From positions 1-47,707 of the IMG/VR virus record IMGVR_UViG_3300027848_000035: a stretch of 47,707 nucleotides of DNA, one strand, 5' to 3'. The stretch's first letter is position 1, and each line of letters begins with the position of its first letter. The stretch comes from a virus. Below, piece by piece: positions 23,686 through 32,894 of the stretch. The notes under the pieces are model-generated. The model ran no database searches. It saw nothing but the letters and a program-made list of their open reading frames with translations, and was not told the origin of the DNA. A program made the position numbers and the translations under genes.

Positions 23686-26036
23686 ACTGTTCCTGTCAAC
23701 GTAATATTGGCACCTGCCACGCTGGAGCATACAGATATGTCCGCCGTAGTGAAGACTAGATTTCCTCCGACAATTGAAACTCCCGTGAGTACGTTTACTG
23801 TGGTTGAACAATCAGCATCCAGCCCGGCAGGTCCGGCGGGTCCAGTAGGTCCGGCAGGTCCGGCAGGTCCGGCAGGTCCGGCAGGTCCAGCAGGTCCAGC
23901 AGGTCCGGTAGATCCGACAAGGGCAGGGTCAACATACAAATTAGGGCAGTCATCAAAGTCAGTATCCCCTACTAGCAATCCGGTGCCCGCTAAGGAATCA
24001 AAATCAATTGCTAGTTTTCCGTCCGTGACTGTCAATCCGCATCCAAGAGGTAGCAGGCTCCTAGACACTAACTTTGGGTCGCAATCCTCAGACACGTCAT
24101 CTATTTCAACCCTACCTATCATCATTGCGTTAGTTGCCGTGCCTCCTAGACTACATGAATCTAACGGCGAGACCGTTCCGTCTAAGCAGGTTGTAATGAC
24201 TACTCGCTCTTCGTCGGTTACTCTCGTGGCGTCTATTAGGTCAAACAGATTTACCTGCAACTGAAGTGGTGGGTTGCTTAGAAATCCCACTGGTCTCCTT
24301 AATCCGCACCCTACAGCATCTCGGCAGGTCTCATAAATAACCCCGGCACTAAAGTCCGCGATGACCGCAGCGTCTATGTCAGTACACGGGTCTACAGGAA
24401 GTTCCACCACATACGCATCAATGAGAATGCCTAATCTAATCTCCCCTTGGGCCGCGGGGGTGTCCACCTCTACGGTTAACTGTTTGGATAATGTAGCCGC
24501 CGTCCAAACTGAGGAATTTACTTCTATGCGAAACTTAACAATATTGCCAGACACACACGAAACTACCCCTGCCGGTAAGCTAGGGGTACTGAGAGTCAAT
24601 GCCATGTTTGACTCAGGGTAGAAACGGTATCTAACTTCCCAATAATCCCCTGCGGGGAATACAAAGGCAGTCCTGTTTGAGAACTCTAATTCGGAGGTAA
24701 ATGTATAAGGGCCATTAAACGGCAATTCTTTTCTGTATGTATTGGTTATCCCTATATCATATTTTGCCGGGCTGCGGAGATTTGCTACCGTCTGGGGAGT
24801 AGCACTATCTCCAAATATATGACGCACACCCCCCCAAAAAAATATCGCATCAGATAGCGTACCAGATCTTCCAGTCAACGTAAGGACATCAGGATCGCCT
24901 TCATTACATACTGCTAGGCTATTGCACCCTTCTGGGTCAGACACTACTATTAGGCCCCTGCCCGCAAGCTGCTCGTGGTTTATTTCAATTGCCCCATCTG
25001 TTACTTTTAGCCCGCATCTGATTGGGATATTTATCTCGGTAAATAATGCGCCATACTCGCAGCAATCCCCTACATATTCTGATGCGTACTCACTATCAAA
25101 CTTTACTATGCCCGAAGTCGTTGCCAACGTCTCATAAGAATTCAGAGCGCCCGTAAACCCAAGGACCGCATTAGAATCAGGACCAGATCCTAATGACTCA
25201 GGCAGGGTCGCATTAAATTCCCCAGATATTGCTAGGTGGTGTATGTCCTTTGCATCGACATACACGATTTTCTCCGCCTTTACCTCAAAAGATGTCGAGG
25301 TAAGTTTATTTGTCAGAGTTACCGCAACCCGTACAGTCGCTACGAACACTTCATCCCCACACCACGCTACAGTAGCCATGTTAGTTAGAGGTTGGTTCTC
25401 GGTGAGAGTCGGAGGAGGTATAGTGTCCTCTACTGTGACTGTCCATAAAGAAGACGTTGCTTCACATAACTCCCTACCAGAGTCGTCCTTTGACTCATAC
25501 GTTAGTTCAATTGAATATGTGGAAGTTTCGCATAACCTAGAGTGGTCTGGCCCTGAAATATCAAGCTTTACATCAAAATTCTTAGCCTCTCCTAAGTCCC
25601 CCTCTGATTGATCCATGTTAGGGTCATTGCCCAGACAATTGAAGGTTACTCTAGATACTATGCTTTTTGTTGATACGCCGCCAGTGGTTCCGTTTAATGC
25701 AATGATCTGCCAAAATATGGTTTCCCCTAGATTGATATCCGGACCTCGTACCAGTACATAGGAATTACCCGTGACCTTTCGTTGGGCTACGTTTGGCCCA
25801 GACATGTTCTGGTCTTTTGACCATTGAACAATGTAATGGGTGGCTCCGACAACTTCCAACCACTGTAGGATTATGCCGGTCCCTGACGCCACGTTGCTTT
25901 TTAGGCAGACAGTCGCCCCATCTCTCGGCAATAGTATCAAAGGAGTGCTAAGTACCCGCTGGTTAGACCAGTTTACATAATCGTCTGTTAAGTCTGGACA
26001 TACTTTTAGGTTCAGTGAATAGTCGTGATTACTCAT
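23676..26036 (-). CDS. Tail-tip/fibre protein with FN3-like and collagen-like segments
   Basis: This 786-residue structural protein begins with an FN3-like domain (about residues 35-130, GIILQWLEVVGATHYIVQW). Several strand-rich regions follow. A module beginning C-G-L-x-V-T-D-G occurs twice (IRCGLKVTDGAIEINHEQLA and LGCGLTVTDGKLAIDFDSLA), each followed by a Gly-Leu step and a Cys-x-x-L strand, indicating internal duplication. Residues about 711-740 are a collagen-like Gly-Pro-Ala tract of about ten triplets ending in GLDADC. A short strand-rich domain closes the protein. Collagen-like trimers are common in phage fibres. It lies downstream of the tape measure, the usual position for a tail-tip or fibre gene. 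Confidence 0.7.
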   Translation of the reverse strand: MSNHDYSLNLKVCPDLTDDYVNWSNQRVLSTPLILLPRDGATVCLKSNVASGTGIILQWLEVVGATHYIVQWSKDQNMSGPNVAQRKVTGNSYVLVRGPDINLGETIFWQIIALNGTTGGVSTKSIVSRVTFNCLGNDPNMDQSEGDLGEAKNFDVKLDISGPDHSRLCETSTYSIELTYESKDDSGRELCEATSSLWTVTVEDTIPPPTLTENQPLTNMATVAWCGDEVFVATVRVAVTLTNKLTSTSFEVKAEKIVYVDAKDIHHLAISGEFNATLPESLGSGPDSNAVLGFTGALNSYETLATTSGIVKFDSEYASEYVGDCCEYGALFTEINIPIRCGLKVTDGAIEINHEQLAGRGLIVVSDPEGCNSLAVCNEGDPDVLTLTGRSGTLSDAIFFWGGVRHIFGDSATPQTVANLRSPAKYDIGITNTYRKELPFNGPYTFTSELEFSNRTAFVFPAGDYWEVRYRFYPESNMALTLSTPSLPAGVVSCVSGNIVKFRIEVNSSVWTAATLSKQLTVEVDTPAAQGEIRLGILIDAYVVELPVDPCTDIDAAVIADFSAGVIYETCRDAVGCGLRRPVGFLSNPPLQLQVNLFDLIDATRVTDEERVVITTCLDGTVSPLDSCSLGGTATNAMMIGRVEIDDVSEDCDPKLVSRSLLPLGCGLTVTDGKLAIDFDSLAGTGLLVGDTDFDDCPNLYVDPALVGSTGPAGPAGPAGPAGPAGPAGPTGPAGPAGLDADCSTTVNVLTGVSIVGGNLVFTTADISVCSSVAGANITLTGTVCP
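23823..23906 (-). repeat. 9-bp tandem repeats coding for the collagen-like tract
   Basis: Units of GGACCTGCC or close variants encode Gly-Pro-Ala. They are nearly identical, so copy number could change by slippage. The same DNA also encodes Gly-Pro-Ala in a frame on the opposite strand, which is a coincidence of the codon composition. Confidence 0.85.
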
Positions 26037-26044
26037 GTTGGGTA

Positions 26045-26419
26045 TTATTCGCAGATATTAAGTATGACGGATGTTACTAGAAATTGGCCAGATATGGAGA
26101 AAGTAGACGCAGTAGTCCCTGAGATAGACATAGATACCAATCGTACTTTGTACTCCTCTCCATTATACCCCACAAAGGTCAACGGGACAATTGTAAAAAA
26201 TCCCCTTCTGTAGTAAATATCGTCAAATAGACACTTCTCCTCTGCGCACAATCCCAAGCAATTAAATTCGAAGGTATCCTCCCCATGAACAATTGGGTTA
26301 CACGACTCCTGATACACAACTGCGTTCGCGGTTCTCTGAGTAGAATACTTGATCGAAGGTAGGTAAGGTGAGTAGCTAAATTGAACAGGCATCTCTACAC
26401 CATTTATCGTGACTGCCAT
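26045..26419 (-). CDS. Small tail protein between tape measure and tip genes
   Basis: This 124-residue strand-rich protein starts MAVTINGVEMPVQFSYSPYL and contains four Cys in a short stretch (NCLGLCAEEKCLF). A C-terminal strand series (VRLVSMSISGTTASTFSISG) resembles small distal-tail or tail-tip proteins. It lies directly between the tape measure gene and the fibre-like gene, the usual place for a distal tail protein, but it is shorter than typical Dit proteins. The role is inferred from position. Confidence 0.6.
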   Translation of the reverse strand: MAVTINGVEMPVQFSYSPYLPSIKYSTQRTANAVVYQESCNPIVHGEDTFEFNCLGLCAEEKCLFDDIYYRRGFFTIVPLTFVGYNGEEYKVRLVSMSISGTTASTFSISGQFLVTSVILNICE

Positions 26420-26427
26420 CTTTTATC

Positions 26428-29400
26428 CTATATGTATGGGTTTATGATTGGAAAAATATCCGCAGAGTCATCTACAATTATATTGAAGGTACGATTATCA
26501 TTGACAATTGACCCTTGCCCTGGTTGATTGCCGCCTTTTATATTAGGAGCAGCCCCCGGACCGACTTTGAGATTGATGGTCATTCCAGCAAGTTGGATCT
26601 TTAGGCTTTTTGCTATTGCCTCTGCCCAAGTTCGTCCTAATTCTTCTACGAAGTTAGGAAGTAGTAGGGAATCGCCAACTGCCTTGGCCTGGGCCTGAAC
26701 ATTTTTAGCTAGAGGTTTAAACTTCTTACCTGCCCGATTAGCATCAAACTCAGCATCCGCCTCTGCAATTTGCAAATTCTGATTAAGCCTTGCGACTTTT
26801 TGCATATTTGCATTTGGGCCTTTTGCTAGTTCTTTGTTCTTTTGGTCATTAAGATTATTAAGCCTTCTTAGGGATCTTTCCGCCCGATTGTCCGCCTGCT
26901 CTTGTATCTTATTTCTAAAGGCTAAGAGTTGATTGGCCGTGGCAATGGATGCCACTTGACTAGCTAGTTTATCCGTGATGGATTCTACTAGCTTGTCTTC
27001 CTTTTTAAGTTCATCATTCTTATCCGAAATCGCCTTTTCTCGTTCCTCTTTTAACTTAGCCAGATCTCCTAAAAGAATAGCATCTAGCTGAGCCTTAGCA
27101 GTGGCCTTAGCTCTCTTAATTAAGTCTAAGTCTGCCTCGTCTCGGAACTTTTCTTCCAGGTCTTTTATCTCGTCATTGAGTCTTTGCTGCGATTCGAGGA
27201 TGACAATGCTTCGTTCCTCTTGATACTTCATCTCCTCGTCTTTGATATCCTCTAGCAACTCTCGCCGTCTGGATAAGGTGTCTGCCGCTATATCCTTATC
27301 TCGATCTGCCCTGAATTTATCAATGGCGTCTTGAATAGCGGCTTCATTATCTACTCTATCTTTGATGCGGGCATCTACATCTAAGGTGGACCCACCTTGT
27401 GCTACAGTAGCCGCCCGTTCCTTATTAAGTTCTACAATTGCCTTACGCTGGGCATCTATCGCCGCATTGTATGCCGCTATAGCACTTGCACCCTTTTGCT
27501 GCGATTCGGTAAATTCTTCAAAGGATTTATCGGCAGCATCCATTGCCTTTGCTAGGGCATCTGAGGCTCCTGCCTGATCCCCGATATAAGTGGCGACTAA
27601 CTTGATTATCGAATTTTTGGTAAATCCTTTAGATACGCCGTCAGATATAATACTAGCAATTTCGTCGGCTTTAGGGAGAATCTTATTAAGTGCATTACTT
27701 TGAATAAGTTTATTCTTGGCTAATTCTGCCGCCTTGCTTACCGCCTTGTCGATATCCTCGGCACCACTTTCAGGGGTAATCCCTAAAAGAGTCGCGAGGT
27801 TAGGGGATGAAGCTACTAACCCCTTAAGTGCAGAGTTGTTCCCCTCTCTAAGCAAAGCCCTCCTTGCTTTTAGTAATTTGGTTTGGAAGTTAGACAGTTC
27901 GGTTGCCTCGTTCGCAAGGGAATCCCTTGACGATTTGACAGTAGCCGCACCTTGTTTAATAGTATTATAGAATTCATCGTAAGAATTTGCTGCCACCTTT
28001 AATTTATCAGATAATCCGGTCAAGGATGCTAATTCTGAAGTTAATGTGGAAGTCCCTACTAAATCTCCTAGCTTCTTAGCCTTAAGTAGTTTATCCTCAG
28101 TTTCCTTTATCTTAGTCTGGACTGCCTTTATATCTGCCTCCATGCTCGACCTATCGAACTTACCAGAGTTAATCTGGCTTTTTAGTTCCTCCGATTGGGT
28201 CTTATTTAGGGATGGCAGATTGAGGAATAATTCCAGACCTTTGTTGAACTCTTGGGCGGTATCAGATACCGCCTCTCGGAAGTCAGACAGTTTCTTGATG
28301 TACTTATCGTACTTCTGAAATACCTCATCCGTCGCGTCCCCTGAATCCTTAGCGGCTTTGGCCAGACCAAAAAATTCCCCGATCATCCCTCCTAGAACTG
28401 GAATTAAAAGTAGTCCCCCCGAGGCAAAGTATAGAAACAGGTTCGTGAATGCATCCTTTGCACCCGCTGCGGATACACCGGATATTATAAGAAACCCTGA
28501 TACCCTTGCCAGCGATTTACCTAGCTCAGGTAGTACCTTAATCAGCAGCTCTAAAACAGTTAGCGTCTTCCCAAAGAATCCGATGATGTTATCTTTGTTA
28601 TCCCTCACCATCTTAATCATCTCGGTTGCAAACCGTATCATGTTTGCAAATGTCTCAGCTACTGTGTATCCTAAGCTCTCAAATCCTGGAGTAAGCTCGC
28701 TACTACTCTTAGAAAACTCGGCAAAGAGTAATTGTAACTCTCTTGAAAAATCCCTAAAGGCGGGAACTACTAGGGCATACACCCCTAATTGGAACATCTT
28801 AAACGCAGGGATTACAGTCTTTTGAATAATTCCTGCGATTGATTTTAGGATGTCGCTAATGGATTCCGTTGCAAATCCTACATCATTAACTAATGCGGTC
28901 GAAAATGCCCCTGCCATCGCCACTGCAAATGCGGATACCGCTACTATTACTGCGCCGATTGCTGCTATGAGTGGAAGGGTGATGATGGAGGTGATAAATA
29001 TTAAGGTGCCTGCCGCCGCCGCAATAGGGGCCAGTATCCCAGAGAATGAAGCGAAAAGGGTGGTTGCAAGAGTGATAGCCCCTACTAAAGACCCGATTCC
29101 TGTTACTAGCGATCCGATGACCAGTACAACAGGGACCGCTGCTGCCGCAAGTGATCCCATACCAAAGGTAAAAGCCCCTATGGTAGTTAAGGTTGCCCCA
29201 AATGCGATGCCTACTTTAGAGATACTACTTACTATCCCTTGGCTTTGACGAACAAATGCCGTCATCCCCGTTACTATATCAGTAAGGGCTTGGATCACTT
29301 CTCTGGATGGGGCTAGAAGGATCTTACCTAAAGTAATTGATAACGACTTAACCGCACTGTTGAGGATAGTTACATCACCAATTAGTGTATTAAGCTTGAT

Positions 29401-30915
29401 TCTTTCAATTGATCTTGCTAATCCCGTTGCGTTTTCGATCTGAGCTAATAACGCATCAAATGTCGCAGAGCCTTGGTTAATAAGGGCTTGCAATGAACGG
29501 AATGCTCGTTGGTCGAATAGTTGACCTAATGTCTCAGCACTTGTGCCGATTCTCTCAAACTCTTTTACGATCTGAGATAGATTATTCTTTCTAGGATCAA
29601 TCGCTGAAAAACTAGAACCTAATCGTTGTAGTGTCTCATCTGCTAGGTCTGCGTTTTCTACCAACTGAGTAAGAATTCTGGATAGTCCAGTACCCGCAAT
29701 ACTTGATCTAAGACCTGAGTTAGCTAATACGCCCAGGGCTGCTGCTGTTTGTTGTACCGACTGCCCGAATGCCGCCGCCGCAGGGGATGCAATCTTGAAC
29801 GATTCCTTGAGCTTAGTGATATCGGTGTTAGCATTAGTTACCGTGGCTGTGAGGATATCTGCTACTTCATCCGCAGACTTCGCCGACAAGGAGAATGATC
29901 TAAGAATAGATGCCTGTAGGTCGGCAGCGTCCTTAATACTAGATCCGGTTGCTGCCGCTAACCTAGCTACGCCCGCAATAGAGTCCGATACCTCTTGGAA
30001 TGAGAATCCCGCCAATCCTAATACTTCAGCTGCGGCTGCGATTTCAATGGCGGTGAACTTAGTGGTCTCCGCCAATTTCAATATCTGGTCAGATAGGGCC
30101 CCAATTTTTAACTGGGTTTCTGCTGACCCGTCTTGAAGTCCGTTGATAACAGAACTAAAGTCGGCAACTGCCTGTTCATACTTGGCCGAGTCGCTGGCGA
30201 ATACTACGAAGAACCCACTTAAGATTGCCCCATAAGCCAGTAACTGAATGCCCGCGTCTCTAAGAATAAATCCGGCTTGTCGTAAGCTAGATCCAAAGCT
30301 AGTAATGACTCCGCCGATTGACTTGAGACCATTGCCAATCTGGGCAGCGGCATTAACTATGTTTCCACTTAAACGACGAAAGGCGTTACCTAAATTAGCG
30401 ATACCCGCCGAAGCATTCCCCTTGGAGAATTCTCGGATAGCACGCTGAATTTGGATAACGCCTTTTCTCACATTTAGAAATGGAGTGCGAGTCGCAGTGT
30501 CTAGTTTTTTAGCCGCATCAATGATAGATCCAAAATTAGATGCATCCCTGGGCTTAAACGGAGCATCTCTACGCCGTCCGCTTTGCTTAACGGTGTCTCT
30601 TTCCTTCTGGTCATCTTTTGCCTGCTTCCTCGCGGTATTGATCTGGCGAGTGAGCTTTAAAATAGCAACAAGCCTATTAACAGTAGTCTTAAATGCCCTG
30701 TTAAGAAGCGTTACCGATGCCGCAACATTGTCGAAGATACCCTTAGCATCGAGGAAGTTAGCCAGTCCGACTTTAATTAGCTGGATGTCATCGTATAGTT
30801 TCTGGGCAGAAACCCCTACTTTGTCCATAGAAGCAGGTAGAGTATTTAATCTCCTAGCACCCTCTACTAATATCTTGATCTTGAGGATTGCTTCCCCTAA
30901 CGATGACGCTGCCAT
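26428..30915 (-). CDS. Tape measure protein, TP901 type
   Basis: This is the longest gene in the window at 1495 residues. The N-terminal third contains the TP901 core, with YEQAVADFSSVINGLQDG, AETTKFTAIEIAAAAEVLGLAG, SFQEVSDSIAGVARLAAATG, and LANSGLRSSIAGTGLSRIL. A series of hydrophobic segments lies at about residues 560-700, consistent with membrane insertion during genome ejection. Long charged helices predicted as coiled coils follow (around residues 870-1400). At about 1.5 angstrom per residue, the length would set a tail near 220 nm. It begins 13 bases after the end of the frameshifted chaperone, the classic order. Confidence 0.95.
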   Translation of the reverse strand: MAASSLGEAILKIKILVEGARRLNTLPASMDKVGVSAQKLYDDIQLIKVGLANFLDAKGIFDNVAASVTLLNRAFKTTVNRLVAILKLTRQINTARKQAKDDQKERDTVKQSGRRRDAPFKPRDASNFGSIIDAAKKLDTATRTPFLNVRKGVIQIQRAIREFSKGNASAGIANLGNAFRRLSGNIVNAAAQIGNGLKSIGGVITSFGSSLRQAGFILRDAGIQLLAYGAILSGFFVVFASDSAKYEQAVADFSSVINGLQDGSAETQLKIGALSDQILKLAETTKFTAIEIAAAAEVLGLAGFSFQEVSDSIAGVARLAAATGSSIKDAADLQASILRSFSLSAKSADEVADILTATVTNANTDITKLKESFKIASPAAAAFGQSVQQTAAALGVLANSGLRSSIAGTGLSRILTQLVENADLADETLQRLGSSFSAIDPRKNNLSQIVKEFERIGTSAETLGQLFDQRAFRSLQALINQGSATFDALLAQIENATGLARSIERIKLNTLIGDVTILNSAVKSLSITLGKILLAPSREVIQALTDIVTGMTAFVRQSQGIVSSISKVGIAFGATLTTIGAFTFGMGSLAAAAVPVVLVIGSLVTGIGSLVGAITLATTLFASFSGILAPIAAAAGTLIFITSIITLPLIAAIGAVIVAVSAFAVAMAGAFSTALVNDVGFATESISDILKSIAGIIQKTVIPAFKMFQLGVYALVVPAFRDFSRELQLLFAEFSKSSSELTPGFESLGYTVAETFANMIRFATEMIKMVRDNKDNIIGFFGKTLTVLELLIKVLPELGKSLARVSGFLIISGVSAAGAKDAFTNLFLYFASGGLLLIPVLGGMIGEFFGLAKAAKDSGDATDEVFQKYDKYIKKLSDFREAVSDTAQEFNKGLELFLNLPSLNKTQSEELKSQINSGKFDRSSMEADIKAVQTKIKETEDKLLKAKKLGDLVGTSTLTSELASLTGLSDKLKVAANSYDEFYNTIKQGAATVKSSRDSLANEATELSNFQTKLLKARRALLREGNNSALKGLVASSPNLATLLGITPESGAEDIDKAVSKAAELAKNKLIQSNALNKILPKADEIASIISDGVSKGFTKNSIIKLVATYIGDQAGASDALAKAMDAADKSFEEFTESQQKGASAIAAYNAAIDAQRKAIVELNKERAATVAQGGSTLDVDARIKDRVDNEAAIQDAIDKFRADRDKDIAADTLSRRRELLEDIKDEEMKYQEERSIVILESQQRLNDEIKDLEEKFRDEADLDLIKRAKATAKAQLDAILLGDLAKLKEEREKAISDKNDELKKEDKLVESITDKLASQVASIATANQLLAFRNKIQEQADNRAERSLRRLNNLNDQKNKELAKGPNANMQKVARLNQNLQIAEADAEFDANRAGKKFKPLAKNVQAQAKAVGDSLLLPNFVEELGRTWAEAIAKSLKIQLAGMTINLKVGPGAAPNIKGGNQPGQGSIVNDNRTFNIIVDDSADIFPIINPYI

Positions 30916-30928
30916 AAGGTATTACTGC

Positions 30929-31629
30929 CTATTGAAAGTTTTTGATGAAGTCGCTATATCCGCTCTCAGTTGCGTTAGAAGCACGAGATACATTAGCAAG
31001 GGTTAGATAATGTTTGTTTTTGTGTCTTCTAACAGTATCGAGGAGGGTCATCATTTGATAGTAAGTCAAATCTAACACCTCCTCAATGGGCCTGCCTAAT
31101 TCAATTACAGAGTCGGAAATAAACTCACCTAATCCGTAACTACTTCCTTGGGAATCTCCTGAAAAAAGGTCAGAAGTGCTTGGGGAACTGGAATCCCCGC
31201 TAGTAGAAAATTTTTGCGGATGGTACTTACATCGTATACCTCCTTGACGGCTACAATAATCTCGGATAAATCCACCAAGTTAATGTCATTGTCCCAGTCA
31301 TCGGCGTAAAGATCCGCCTTTTCTCGAATCGATGCATAGATAAACTTTTTAACCAATTCGAATAGCTCAGGGCTTAGTAGCATTACCGCGAACGCTCTAA
31401 CGCTAGATAGGTCAGACTCGTCATCTTCATTACCTGCCAATTGACTAAGGACTTCCATCAAGTTGAGTCCGTCTGAGATTAGGGTGAGCATTGCCCGAGT
31501 CCCTAATGCCTTGAATTGGTATGTACCAATTGTCAAGTTTACTTCATGCCCTAAGTTGGCAAGTTTGATTGCGTCTACTCCAGTTTGGGTCTTGGCGACG
31601 TTTCCGTCTTTCCCTAAATCTTTAGTCAT
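30929..31629 (-). CDS. Tail assembly chaperone, -1 frameshift fusion (GT-like)
   Basis: A ribosome that slips -1 at the A AAT TTT heptamer (codons for Asn140-Phe141) would continue for 92 codons in an open frame ending at a TAG 13 bases before the tape measure start, giving about 233 residues. The new sequence begins with a Ser/Thr/Gly/Asp-rich linker (STSGDSSSPSTSD) followed by a helical domain (EFISDSVIELGRPIEEVL, QMMTLLDTVRRHKNKHY). This extends coding through what would otherwise be a 200-base gap. The arrangement matches the conserved G/GT system of siphoviruses. The exact slip site is inferred. Confidence 0.7.
31129..31629 (-). CDS. Tail assembly chaperone, unshifted form (G-like)
   Basis: This 166-residue acidic protein occupies the position of lambda gpG: after the tail tube gene and before the tape measure. 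It is helical from residue 40 on and carries an acidic loop (AGNEDDESDLSS). Its final quarter overlaps an open -1 frame that can be entered by ribosomal slippage. The unshifted protein probably binds the tape measure during tail assembly. The start is an ATG just after the preceding gene. Confidence 0.75.
   Translation of the reverse strand: MTKDLGKDGNVAKTQTGVDAIKLANLGHEVNLTIGTYQFKALGTRAMLTLISDGLNLMEVLSQLAGNEDDESDLSSVRAFAVMLLSPELFELVKKFIYASIREKADLYADDWDNDINLVDLSEIIVAVKEVYDVSTIRKNFLLAGIPVPQALLTFFQEIPKEVVTD
31207..31213 (-). promoter_or_regulatory. Slippery heptamer A AAT TTT for -1 frameshifting
   Basis: In the zero frame the codons read AAA AAT TTT, so A AAT TTT fits the X XXY YYZ rule for tandem -1 slippage. 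A second, weaker candidate is a run of six T (31162-31167, codons TTT TTT). Both lie where zero and -1 frames are both open. A downstream stimulatory structure was not established. Confidence 0.6.
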
Positions 31630-31631
31630 CT

Positions 31632-31904
31632 TTATTGCTTTCGTGTTTGGTTGCTTAGGTGGTCTAATAGCTGACCGATTTTCTTATTGTAGGTCAAAGG
31701 TTCAACGCAGGTTTCTCCATTAGTGTACTGAAACAGCAATTCATTAAACTGCTCCCTGCTGGCTTCAACCTCGAAGTTGAATAAGAAGATGTCTCTTCCT
31801 CGCTCGTTGTGAAGGGGGGTTAATCCCTTGAACCTAGCGTCATGCACTAATTGGGCCCATATAAACCCGGCCTGTTTCATGTCTCGCGTGCTGTATGTGA
31901 TCAT
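31632..31904 (-). CDS. Small hypothetical tail-region protein, 90 aa
   Basis: This soluble protein (MITYSTRDMKQAGFIWAQLV...) has the alternation of a helix with F-x-W-x-x-L, a strand (DIFLFNFEVEAS), and a closing helix (QLLDHLSNQTRK). The pattern looks like a small family found in phages that I cannot name with certainty. It lies between the tail tube genes and the tail assembly chaperone. No catalytic motif is visible. Confidence 0.6.
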   Translation of the reverse strand: MITYSTRDMKQAGFIWAQLVHDARFKGLTPLHNERGRDIFLFNFEVEASREQFNELLFQYTNGETCVEPLTYNKKIGQLLDHLSNQTRKQ

Positions 31905-31905
31905 G

Positions 31906-31956
31906 TTAATTTGAATCCAATGTGATGAGAAAATAAATCTTTAATCTTACGTTCAT
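31906..31956 (-). CDS. Possible 16-aa leader-like peptide
   Basis: A short frame (MNVRLKIYFLITLDSN) begins at an ATG with an AGGA site five bases upstream and stops one base before the ATG of the next gene. It might couple or regulate translation of that gene, or be chance. Confidence 0.25.
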   Translation of the reverse strand: MNVRLKIYFLITLDSN

Positions 31957-31983
31957 AAATATCCTGTGATCTAGGTTAAGCGA

Positions 31984-32331
31984 TTATACGCTTAGGAATG
32001 GGGCAGTCACCGTCAAGTTAGTCGTAACGATGGTGTGGGAGGTCTCTGGGAACACGTATCGGGCTTTCTTAAGTTCGGAGTACCATGAAGCTCCGTCTGG
32101 ACCTACGGCACATCCGCAGTCACCCGCATCGCAATGACGAGACGTATCCAACGTGTTAGCCAATCGGTAATCACCGATAGCGGCGCTCAAGATGGACCGA
32201 ATCAAACCTGATTCGCTCAATACGCTGCTTGGGTCAAGAATCGTGAAGTCCGCTACGGCTGGGCTGGCGGTGACTTCTGCTACCGTAACTGTGAATGAGC
32301 CAATTTGGAAGGCTTTGTTAACTAGCGACAT
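31984..32331 (-). CDS. Tail-associated structural protein, 115 aa
   Basis: This Val/Thr/Ser-rich protein lies directly downstream of the tail tube gene and has a strong ribosome binding site (AAAGGA). The N-terminus (MSLVNKAFQIGSFTVTVAEV) resembles the start of the tail tube protein in pattern. A Cys cluster (HCDAGDCGCAVG) occurs near residue 70. It may be a second tube or tube-decorating subunit. The role is inferred from position and composition only. Confidence 0.55.
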   Translation of the reverse strand: MSLVNKAFQIGSFTVTVAEVTASPAVADFTILDPSSVLSESGLIRSILSAAIGDYRLANTLDTSRHCDAGDCGCAVGPDGASWYSELKKARYVFPETSHTIVTTNLTVTAPFLSV

Positions 32332-32362
32332 TTTTTATGTCCTTTCAAGGTTTGAAATAATA

Positions 32363-32881
32363 CTAAGTACAAGCGATAGCATCTACATAAGTACATCCAT
32401 CGGTTACGATACCGAAGGTATTAGCGTTTAAAGGGTCTTTCAAGATTTCGAATTCCATTGCCAATTGAGTATTTTCTGTGATACTCAATACATATTCGGA
32501 TTCAGTGATGCTTACTGCCCGATAGAATTCAAAGGATCGGCAACCGCAAGCAGGGCCTGGTCCCTTAATTGCCAAGGTGTTCTCTTCTAGCAAACAACCG
32601 TCGTTGTATCCTAAAGTAAGAACCGCCAACGCCAAGTTTGCCGCAGGGTATCCCATTGCCAATCGCAATAGGTCAAGAGTTACCTCTTGGGCGGTCAAAC
32701 TTACAAATAGTTGCTCTGATGTTCGAACTGTCTTAGCAGTTCCTGCTAGCTGGTCGGATGGGATCGACAAGTAAGTTGGGGTGTGCCGAACGGTGCAAGA
32801 CCCAGTTGTCGATCCAATATCCGCATCATTAAGACATATCGTGTATGTACCAATGATGAAGTTGGTTGGATCAATAGCCAT
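32363..32881 (-). CDS. Probable major tail tube protein
   Basis: This 172-residue strand-rich protein follows the tail-terminator candidate and has one of the best ribosome binding sites in the window (AGGAG). The pattern (MAIDPTNFIIGTYTICLNDADIG, then a helix after SLTAQEVTLDLLRLAMG, then SITESEYVLSITENTQLAMEFEILKD) fits tube proteins that pack as hexamer rings. Gene order (completion, terminator, tube, chaperone, tape measure) supports the assignment. Several Cys residues are unusual for such a protein. Confidence 0.7.
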   Translation of the reverse strand: MAIDPTNFIIGTYTICLNDADIGSTTGSCTVRHTPTYLSIPSDQLAGTAKTVRTSEQLFVSLTAQEVTLDLLRLAMGYPAANLALAVLTLGYNDGCLLEENTLAIKGPGPACGCRSFEFYRAVSITESEYVLSITENTQLAMEFEILKDPLNANTFGIVTDGCTYVDAIACT

Positions 32882-32894
32882 TAGTTTTTAACTC

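Noticed and set aside
23575-24264. Plus-strand frame with a collagen-like Gly-Pro-Ala stretch
   Set aside because: The reverse complement of the collagen codons also encodes Gly-Pro-Ala. The frame is antisense to a solid fibre gene, in a window where all other genes are on the minus strand.
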